Under the pieces are notes generated by a model that worked only from the letters and a program-made list of their open reading frames with translations, did not search any database and was not told where the DNA came from. The position numbers and the translations under genes are program-made. Below are positions 1 to 4,542 of a DNA stretch of 6,778 bases, one piece after another (the first letter of the stretch is position 1; the number at the start of each line of letters is the position of its first letter). This DNA is from Desulfobulbaceae bacterium (GTDB lineage: Bacteria; Desulfobacterota; Desulfobulbia; Desulfobulbales; SURF-16), in the NCBI GenBank assembly GCA_021160685.1, contig JAGHCC010000327.1, positions 1 to 6,778 on the forward strand, written 5' to 3'.

Positions 1-3000
1 CAATAAACGTCCCCTCAAATCACTCAGTGATATGCTTAAGGGCAAACAGGGCCGATTTCGTCAGAATTTGCTCGGGAAACGGGTCGATTATTCCGGCCGA
101 ACCGTTATTGTTGTCGGTCCTCATTTACGTCTTCATCAATGCGGTTTGCCCAAGAAAATGGCACTTGAGCTCTTTAAGCCTTTTATTTACAACAAACTCG
201 AATTGTTGGGCCATGTGACTACGATCAAAAGCGCCCGCAAAATGGTGGAAAAGGGCACCAAGGAGGTTTGGGATGTGCTGGACGACGTGGTGCGGGAGTA
301 CCCTGTGATTTTGAACAGGGCTCCTACCCTTCACCGTCTCGGAATGCAGGCCTTTGAACCGGTTCTGATCGAAGGAAAGGCGATCCAGCTTCATCCACTT
401 GTCTGTTCGGCCTTTAACGCCGATTTTGACGGTGATCAGATGGCGGTGCATCTGCCCCTCACCATGGAAGCTCAGGTTGAAGCCAGGGTCCTGATGATGT
501 CCACGAATAATATCCTCTCTCCCGCCAATGGCGAGCCGATTATTGTTCCAAGCCAGGATATTGTTCTGGGTCTGTATTACATGACCCGTGAACGTCTTTT
601 CGTCAAGGGTGAAGGAAAATATTTTTCTTCACCCAGGGAGGTAAACATTGCCTATGATCATGGCGAGGTTGATCTTCAGGCTAAAATAAAGATTCGTATC
701 AATGGGGAAATGGTGGACAGCACCACGGGACGAGTGCTGCTCAGTGATCTGCTGCCGGAAAATGTGCCGTTTTCCGAAATCAACAAGGTGATGAGTAAAA
801 AAACTCTGAAAGGACTCATTAATTATTCCTATCGCCATGCCGGTACCAAGGCCACGGTTATTCTGGCCGATCGCCTGAAGGATATCGGTTTTGAGTTTGC
901 CACCAGTTCGTCGATCTCAATCTGTATTAATGATATGAAGATTCCGGTGAGCAAGGATGAGATTCTGGAAAAGTCTGAGAATGAGGTCGTTGATGTAGAA
1001 AAACAATATTCAGATGGTCTGATTACCTCAGGGGAGAAATATAACAAGGTTGTTGATATCTGGTCCCGGGCAACCGATGATGTGGCCCAGGAGATGATGA
1101 ATGAACTCAGTGTCGAGTATCTGCGTGATAAAGAGAATAAATTGATTGAGGCGCCGAGCTTCAATCCGATTTTTATCATGGCTGATTCCGGCGCCAGGGG
1201 GAGTAAGGATCAGATTCGGCAGCTGGCCGGCATGCGCGGATTGATGGCAAAACCGTCAGGCGCCATTATCGAATCACCCATCAAGGCCAACTTTCGGGAG
1301 GGGTTAAGTGTGCTGGAATACTTTATTTCTACCCATGGCGCCCGGAAAGGTCTAGCTGATACTGCCTTGAAAACGGCCAACTCCGGATATCTGACACGCC
1401 GGCTTGTTGATGTGGCCCAGGATTCAACTATTGTCCAGAAAGATTGTCAAACCCTTGACGGTATTGTGGCTGAACCCCTCGTCGAAGGCGGCGAAGTTAT
1501 TCAAAGGGTTGGTGAGCGAATTCTTGGCAGGGTGGCTTTGGAAGATGTTTATGATCCGTTCAGCGGAGATCTTCTTGTTCAAGCCAATGAAGAGTTTACC
1601 GAGGAAAAAGTCGTCCTTATTGAAAATTCCGGCGTGGATCGGGTCTTAATCAGGTCCGTGCTGACCTGCCAGGCAAAACAGGGTGTCTGCTGCAAGTGTT
1701 ATGGACGTGATCTGGGCAGGGGGCACATGGTCAATATCGGTGAGGCCGTTGGAATTATTGCCGCCCAGTCCATTGGTGAGCCGGGAACACAGCTGACAAT
1801 GAGGACTTTTCATATCGGCGGCGCGGCCAGCCGGAGTGTCGAGCAGGCAGAGGTCAGAAGCCAGTTTGGCGGTACGGTGAGGTATCAGAATCTGCATTGC
1901 GTCACTGATGTTGAAGGCAGAATGATTGTCATGAACCGAAATGGCGAGATCAGTATTCTCGGTTCCAAAGGACGTGAACGCGAACGGTATCAGGTGACAT
2001 ACGGCGCTCATATCAATGTCCCGGATGGTGCACAAGTTGAAGCCGATACCCAGATTGCCGAATGGGATCCGTATACCATTCCCATTGTCTGCGAGATTGC
2101 CGGTAAGATTAAATTCGGCGATATTATTGAGGGAACAACAATGCAGGAGCTGGTCGATCCGATAACCGGCAAGTCCAGTTCTGTTATTATTCCCTCTAAA
2201 GTCACTCAGTTGAATCCCCGTATTTCATTAAAGACTGAGAAAGGAAAACCGATCAAACTGCCGAACTCCAACAGCCCGGCTCGGTACACACTGCCGGTGG
2301 GCACGATTATCATGGTTAACGAGGGGGATATGGTCGATCCCGGTTATATTATTGGCAAGATTCCGCGTGAAACAACCAAGACAAAAGATATTACCGGTGG
2401 TCTGCCACGGGTGGCCGAGCTTTTTGAGGTCAGAAAGCCCAAAAAGCTTGCCGTGATTTCCGAGATTGACGGACGTGTCTCATTCGGCAAGGAACTCAAG
2501 GGCAAGAGGCGTGTCGTTGTCACCCCGGAACTTGGTGAAGCCAAGGAGTATCTGATTCCCAAGGGCAAACATATCAGTGTTCATGAGGGAGACTATGTCA
2601 AGGCCGGTGAGGCAATGATGGACGGATCTCCACATCCAAATGATATCCTCCGAGTTCTAGGCGTTAAGGAACTGGCCAAATTTCTCGTGAATGAGATCCA
2701 GGAAGTGTATCGTCTGCAGGGTGTAAAAATTAATGATAAACATATTGAAGTTATCGTTCGCCAGATGCTGCGCCGTGTCCTGATCACCGGCGTCGGTGAT
2801 AGCACATTTATGCTTGGTGAACAGGTCGAGTGGTGGAAATTTAAAGATGAAAATGAAAAATTGCTCGCCAATGGCGCCCAGCCGGCAGTGGCCGAGGCGT
2901 TGCTTCTCGGCGTAACCAAGGCCTCTTTGAGTACGGAAAGTTTTATCTCCGCAGCTTCTTTTCAGGAAACAACGAAGGTGTTGACGAATGCCGCCATGGC

Positions 3001-3109
3001 CGGCAAAGTCGATTACCTGAGGGGTTTAAAGGAAAATGTGATCATGGGTCGTCTTGTTCCGGCCGGAACCGGGCGTCTTGATCGCTACGCTGTGGAGGGA
3101 GAAGGTTAG
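1..3109 (+). CDS. rpoC: DNA-directed RNA polymerase subunit beta', 5'-truncated
   Basis: This is the catalytic beta' subunit of RNA polymerase. Codons run in frame from base 2, before the first internal ATG at 32, and read NKRPLKSLSD, which aligns with E. coli beta' near residue 320, so roughly 320 N-terminal residues (clamp, first zinc site) lie outside the window. Numbering from the ATG at 32: the catalytic NADFDGD loop, whose three Asp hold the active-site Mg2+, is at 129-135 (bases 416-436). The bridge-helix region DSGARGSKDQIRQLAGMRG is at 385-403. The second zinc site is C472, C546, C553 and C556, with an extra C554. Trigger-loop sequence MRTFHIGGAA is at 590-599 and resumes at KDITGGLPRVAELFE (785-799). 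The roughly 185 residues between are the SI3 insertion typical of Gram-negative lineages. The C-terminus (SFISAASFQET, then GRLVPAGTG) is conserved but stops 11 residues after PAGTG, without E. coli's long tail. rpoB is expected just upstream. No frameshift is seen, and identification is essentially certain. Confidence 0.99.
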   Translation, partial: NKRPLKSLSDMLKGKQGRFRQNLLGKRVDYSGRTVIVVGPHLRLHQCGLPKKMALELFKPFIYNKLELLGHVTTIKSARKMVEKGTKEVWDVLDDVVREYPVILNRAPTLHRLGMQAFEPVLIEGKAIQLHPLVCSAFNADFDGDQMAVHLPLTMEAQVEARVLMMSTNNILSPANGEPIIVPSQDIVLGLYYMTRERLFVKGEGKYFSSPREVNIAYDHGEVDLQAKIKIRINGEMVDSTTGRVLLSDLLPENVPFSEINKVMSKKTLKGLINYSYRHAGTKATVILADRLKDIGFEFATSSSISICINDMKIPVSKDEILEKSENEVVDVEKQYSDGLITSGEKYNKVVDIWSRATDDVAQEMMNELSVEYLRDKENKLIEAPSFNPIFIMADSGARGSKDQIRQLAGMRGLMAKPSGAIIESPIKANFREGLSVLEYFISTHGARKGLADTALKTANSGYLTRRLVDVAQDSTIVQKDCQTLDGIVAEPLVEGGEVIQRVGERILGRVALEDVYDPFSGDLLVQANEEFTEEKVVLIENSGVDRVLIRSVLTCQAKQGVCCKCYGRDLGRGHMVNIGEAVGIIAAQSIGEPGTQLTMRTFHIGGAASRSVEQAEVRSQFGGTVRYQNLHCVTDVEGRMIVMNRNGEISILGSKGRERERYQVTYGAHINVPDGAQVEADTQIAEWDPYTIPIVCEIAGKIKFGDIIEGTTMQELVDPITGKSSSVIIPSKVTQLNPRISLKTEKGKPIKLPNSNSPARYTLPVGTIIMVNEGDMVDPGYIIGKIPRETTKTKDITGGLPRVAELFEVRKPKKLAVISEIDGRVSFGKELKGKRRVVVTPELGEAKEYLIPKGKHISVHEGDYVKAGEAMMDGSPHPNDILRVLGVKELAKFLVNEIQEVYRLQGVKINDKHIEVIVRQMLRRVLITGVGDSTFMLGEQVEWWKFKDENEKLLANGAQPAVAEALLLGVTKASLSTESFISAASFQETTKVLTNAAMAGKVDYLRGLKENVIMGRLVPAGTGRLDRYAVEGEG

Positions 3110-3204
3110 GTACTTGCAACGTCAATTGTAAATATTCGGCTTGATAATAAATTATTACCAAAAGCATCGAAATGTAAATTTTGGATAACAGCAAAGCGGT
3201 GTCA

Positions 3205-3281
3205 GCCCTATATTTGGACGATCAGGTCTGCGAGCTATATTGATTCATATGCGAGTAAGCCTGATCGTTCAAAGATTGGGC
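3205..3281. other. Long imperfect hairpin in rpoC-rpsL spacer
   Basis: Bases 3205-3227 and 3259-3281 are inverted repeats. The core arm TTTGGACGATCAGGT (3213-3227) pairs with ACCTGATCGTTCAAA (3259-3273) over 15 pairs, one of them G-T. Beyond a mismatch at 3212/3274 and a T/T at 3209/3277, the stem continues to GCCC (3205-3208) with GGGC (3278-3281). About 21 of 23 positions pair. The 31-base loop can form a small inner hairpin (3234-3240 with 3247-3252) and carries a direct repeat TGCGAG at 3229-3234 and 3250-3255. No run of T follows the stem, so it is not a standard intrinsic terminator. An RNase III-type processing site, an RNA stability element, a regulatory leader or a small repeat-type element are all possible, and none is proven. 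Confidence 0.7.
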
Positions 3282-3335
3282 ATGCTAGCCGATATTTACC
3301 ATCAATCAGATGTCTCTCTGAGCACGCCTGGTGTT

Positions 3336-3369
3336 CTTTGCCGCAGCTCGCAGGGATAGGGTTGCAAAG
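3336..3369. other. Small hairpin with loop complementary to upstream loop
   Basis: CTTTGC (3336-3341) pairs with GCAAAG (3364-3369), leaving a 22-base loop. Inside that loop, AGCTCGCAG (3345-3353) is the exact reverse complement of CTGCGAGCT (3228-3236), which lies in the loop of the large hairpin at 3205-3281. The 6-bp stem alone is weak. The interest is the 9-base loop-to-loop match, which could form a kissing interaction or an alternative long-range stem in RNA. The function is unknown. Confidence 0.4.
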
Positions 3370-3376
3370 TTTGTCA

Positions 3377-3405
3377 TTGACAGAATGGCTAGCTTCGGGT
3401 AAATT
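3377..3405 (+). promoter_or_regulatory. Putative sigma70 promoter for rpsL-rpsG
   Basis: TTGACA at 3377-3382 matches the -35 consensus at all six positions. After a 17-base spacer, TAAATT at 3400-3405 matches the -10 consensus TATAAT at four of six. The predicted transcription start is near 3411-3413, giving a leader of about 72 bases before the rpsL ATG. The position between rpoC and rpsL fits an independent promoter for the str genes, which would let them be expressed separately from rpoBC. Readthrough from rpoC remains possible because no intrinsic terminator was found in the gap. Confidence 0.55.
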
Positions 3406-3465
3406 TTCTGATTCTCAAAAACTGAAGTTATTAGCTTAGGTTAACAACGAACATTTAAAATTGAA

Positions 3466-3479
3466 GTGAGAGGAGTCAC
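3466..3479 (+). promoter_or_regulatory. rpsL ribosome binding site in a tiny hairpin loop
   Basis: AGGAG at 3471-3475 is a good Shine-Dalgarno sequence 9 bases before the ATG at 3485. It sits in the loop GAGGAG's neighbourhood of a 4-bp stem, GTGA (3466-3469) with TCAC (3476-3479), so it may be presented in a loop of six bases. A stem this short may be coincidental. Confidence 0.6.
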
Positions 3480-3484
3480 CATAA

Positions 3485-3856
3485 ATGCCAACCATTAATC
3501 AATTAGTCCGGCAAGGTCGAAAGAAGTCAGTGAAAAGGACAAATACGCCGGCCTTGAAAGGATCTCCGCAGAAACGGGGCGTCTGTGTCCGTGTTTATAC
3601 AACAACACCGAAGAAACCCAACTCTGCCTTAAGAAAGGTCGCCAGGGTACGGTTGACAAATGGTATTGAGGTGACTTCATATATTCCCGGAATTGGTCAT
3701 AACCTGCAGGAACATTCAATTGTCCTGATCAGGGGCGGCAGGGTGAAGGATCTTCCAGGTGTCAGATATCATGTTATTCGTGGAACGCTTGATACCCTTG
3801 GTGTGTCCGATCGGCGTCAAGGTCGATCCAAGTATGGAGCCAAACGGCCTAAATAG
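3485..3856 (+). CDS. rpsL: 30S ribosomal protein S12
   Basis: S12 is a core 30S protein at the decoding centre, where it helps monitor codon-anticodon pairing and contacts the 16S rRNA and EF-Tu. The product is 123 residues, the usual length. It starts MPTINQLVRQGRK and contains the hallmark loops TTTPKKPNSALRK (40-52) and GGRVKDLPGVRYH (84-96), with the basic C-terminus RSKYGAKRPK. The lysines where streptomycin-resistance substitutions arise in other bacteria, K43 and K88 counting Met as 1, are both the wild-type Lys. D89 is the residue that carries a methylthio modification in E. coli. The ATG at 3485 is fixed by the conserved N-terminus and an AGGAG 9 bases upstream. It is the first gene of the str operon, 34 bases before rpsG, and probably transcribed from the promoter at 3377-3405. 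Nothing in the protein is odd. Confidence 0.99.
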   Translation: MPTINQLVRQGRKKSVKRTNTPALKGSPQKRGVCVRVYTTTPKKPNSALRKVARVRLTNGIEVTSYIPGIGHNLQEHSIVLIRGGRVKDLPGVRYHVIRGTLDTLGVSDRRQGRSKYGAKRPK

Positions 3857-3874
3857 TCTGAAGATGATCTAGAG

Positions 3875-3880
3875 AAGGAG
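3875..3880 (+). promoter_or_regulatory. rpsG ribosome binding site
   Basis: AAGGAG lies 10 bases before the rpsG ATG at 3891, inside a gap of only 34 bases after the rpsL stop. A gap this short leaves no room for a structure like the long S12-S7 intercistronic region of E. coli. Confidence 0.75.
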
Positions 3881-3890
3881 TTTAAATAGA

Positions 3891-4364
3891 ATGCCAAGAC
3901 GAAAGCTTGTGGCCAAACGGCCAGTAACACCTGATACTCGCTATAACAGCCCCCTTGTCTCCAAATTTATTAACGGGCTGATGTCGCGTGGTAAAAAAAA
4001 TGTTGCTCAAAGGATTTTTTATGATGCCATGGATATTATAGATGGAAGAATATCCGAGGATGAGCCCTTGGCTGTTTTTGAAAAGGCAATGGAAAAGGTC
4101 CGTCCCAAGGTTGAAGTGAAGTCACGCCGCGTGGGTGGTGCGACATACCAGGTGCCCATCGAGGTTCGACCGGAACGGAGAAATGCATTGGCTATACGAT
4201 GGATTGTTGGATTTGCGCAAAAAAAGTCCGGAAAATCAATGGCTGAAAACCTGGCAGCGGAGCTGTCTGACGCTTATAATAATCGCGGTGCTGCTGTAAA
4301 AAAACGTGAAGACAGTCACAGGATGGCTGAGGCAAATAAAGCCTTTGCCCATTATCGTTGGTAG
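3891..4364 (+). CDS. rpsG: 30S ribosomal protein S7
   Basis: S7 is a primary assembly protein that organises the 3' major domain of 16S rRNA and forms part of the head and E-site of the 30S subunit. The product is 157 residues, close to the usual 156 of non-enteric bacteria and without the longer C-terminal tail of E. coli K-12. It begins MPRRKLVAKRPV. The conserved beta-hairpin and rRNA-binding segment VKSRRVGGATYQVP is at 76-89, followed by IEVRPERRNALAIRW (90-104). RGAAVKKRED is at 132-141 and the C-terminus is MAEANKAFAHYRW. The start is set by the N-terminal motif and an AAGGAG 10 bases upstream. It follows rpsL closely and is surely co-transcribed with it. A 178-base gap separates it from fusA, so the operon may be internally punctuated here. 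In E. coli S7 is the repressor of this operon, but the equivalent mRNA site is not present in the same place. Confidence 0.99.
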   Translation: MPRRKLVAKRPVTPDTRYNSPLVSKFINGLMSRGKKNVAQRIFYDAMDIIDGRISEDEPLAVFEKAMEKVRPKVEVKSRRVGGATYQVPIEVRPERRNALAIRWIVGFAQKKSGKSMAENLAAELSDAYNNRGAAVKKREDSHRMAEANKAFAHYRW

Positions 4365-4397
4365 TGCGGTTTTTTTTCTTAATTTAATTTATCCTGG

Positions 4398-4426
4398 TTG
4401 ACATGAGAACGGAACCCGGTTATATA
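4398..4426 (+). promoter_or_regulatory. Putative sigma70 promoter for fusA-tuf
   Basis: TTGACA at 4398-4403 is a perfect -35 consensus. With a 17-base spacer the -10 is TATATA (4421-4426, four of six). With a 19-base spacer it is TATAAA (4423-4428, five of six). Transcription would start near 4432-4436, leaving a leader of about 110 bases before the fusA GTG. An internal promoter before fusA would let elongation factors be made in excess of ribosomal proteins, which is the known stoichiometric need. The overlapping dyad is described separately and offers a competing reading as a terminator. Confidence 0.5.
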
Positions 4427-4437
4427 AACTGGGTTTT
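4411..4437. terminator. Dyad overlapping the fusA promoter; possible attenuator
   Basis: AACCCGGTT (4413-4421) pairs with AACTGGGTT (4427-4435) over nine pairs, one of them G-T, with a five-base ATATA loop. Two further G-T pairs extend it to 4411/4437. The descending arm ends in TTTT (4434-4437), so RNA from rpsG could form a short terminator-like hairpin with a brief U run. The U run is short and partly inside the stem, so full termination is doubtful and partial attenuation is more plausible. The same DNA covers the -10 of the putative fusA promoter, so it could instead be an operator. Confidence 0.4.
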
Positions 4438-4480
4438 GTCACTTATGGGAACCTTAAGTTCATAAGTTCTTCGTTGTGAC
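4438..4480. other. Nested hairpin in the fusA leader
   Basis: CTTATG (4442-4447) pairs with CATAAG (4461-4466). Inside it, AAC (4450-4452) pairs with GTT (4458-4460) around a CTTAA loop, with a two-base GG bulge. Outside it, GTCA (4438-4441) can pair with TGAC (4477-4480). If transcription starts at the putative promoter before fusA, this would be the 5' end of the leader RNA. Its role is unknown; a regulatory leader or a stability element are possibilities. Confidence 0.45.
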
Positions 4481-4526
4481 TGTTTCGGCAGGTCAGTTCA
4501 TTGGGAAAATGTTTAGAGAGATGATA

Positions 4527-4535
4527 AAGGAAAGG
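4527..4535 (+). promoter_or_regulatory. fusA ribosome binding site, supports GTG start
   Basis: AAGGAAAGG (4527-4535) ends 7 bases before GTG at 4543. The next in-frame ATG (Met16 at 4588) would delete the conserved N-terminus leading into the P-loop and has no comparable site, so the GTG is the start. Confidence 0.8.
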
Positions 4536-4542
4536 TTAAATC

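Larger units (their letters stand above)
3110..3484. other. Non-coding rpoC-rpsL intergenic region
   Basis: These 375 bases separate rpoC from rpsL and hold no convincing gene on either strand. The longest candidates are a 36-codon ATG frame on + (3249-3359) and a 59-codon ATG-less open stretch on - (3235-3414). Neither has a Shine-Dalgarno sequence or a recognisable product. The stretch begins AT-rich, including a small dyad of TAATAA and TTATTA around a single A at 3145-3157. It continues with a long imperfect hairpin, a second hairpin, a promoter-like sequence and the rpsL ribosome binding site, which are listed separately. No tRNA, insertion sequence or known riboswitch was recognised. 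The size and amount of pairing are unusual for a junction inside a ribosomal and RNA polymerase gene cluster. Confidence 0.8.
4365..4542. other. Non-coding rpsG-fusA intergenic region
   Basis: This 178-base gap has no gene. It opens with an eight-T run (4370-4377) just after the rpsG stop, but only weak pairing lies upstream of it. A promoter-like TTGACA and TATATA pair follows (4398-4426), overlapped by a dyad (4411-4437). A second, nested hairpin (4438-4480) and the fusA Shine-Dalgarno sequence complete it. The order suggests a leader for fusA-tuf that can be transcribed separately from rpsL-rpsG. Confidence 0.75.

Noticed and set aside
125..451. 108-codon - strand frame inside rpoC
   Set aside because: It lies wholly antisense to the highly conserved RpoC catalytic region and has no family resemblance, so it is a shadow frame. 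The same holds for other antisense frames in rpoC, rpsL and fusA.
3145..3157. AT-only dyad TAATAA / TTATTA shortly after the rpoC stop, as a terminator
   Set aside because: The arms are only six A-T pairs with a one-base centre, and no T-run follows. It cannot act as a normal intrinsic terminator.
3214..3241. A second promoter candidate, TTGGAC and TATATT with a 16-base spacer
   Set aside because: The -35 is poor (three of six) and the whole element lies inside the long hairpin. The TTGACA promoter downstream is a far better match.
3249..3359. A 36-codon ATG reading frame on the + strand in the rpoC-rpsL gap
   Set aside because: It has no Shine-Dalgarno sequence, no recognisable product, and its start lies inside the loop of the large hairpin. 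A frame of this length is expected by chance.
3235..3414. A 59-codon open stretch on the - strand in the rpoC-rpsL gap
   Set aside because: It has no ATG start, no ribosome binding site and no family resemblance I can name. It could be a decayed gene fragment, but the sequence alone does not support calling one.
3485..3856. Possible streptomycin-resistant S12
   Set aside because: Lys is present at both positions 43 and 88, where resistance substitutions are usually found, so the sequence gives no sign of resistance.
4338..4378. Intrinsic terminator just after rpsG, suggested by an eight-T run at 4370-4377
   Set aside because: The only upstream pairing I find is AAAGCC with GGTTTT around a long loop, plus a weak five-pair CATTA/TAGTG stem. 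There is no compact GC-rich hairpin next to the T-run.
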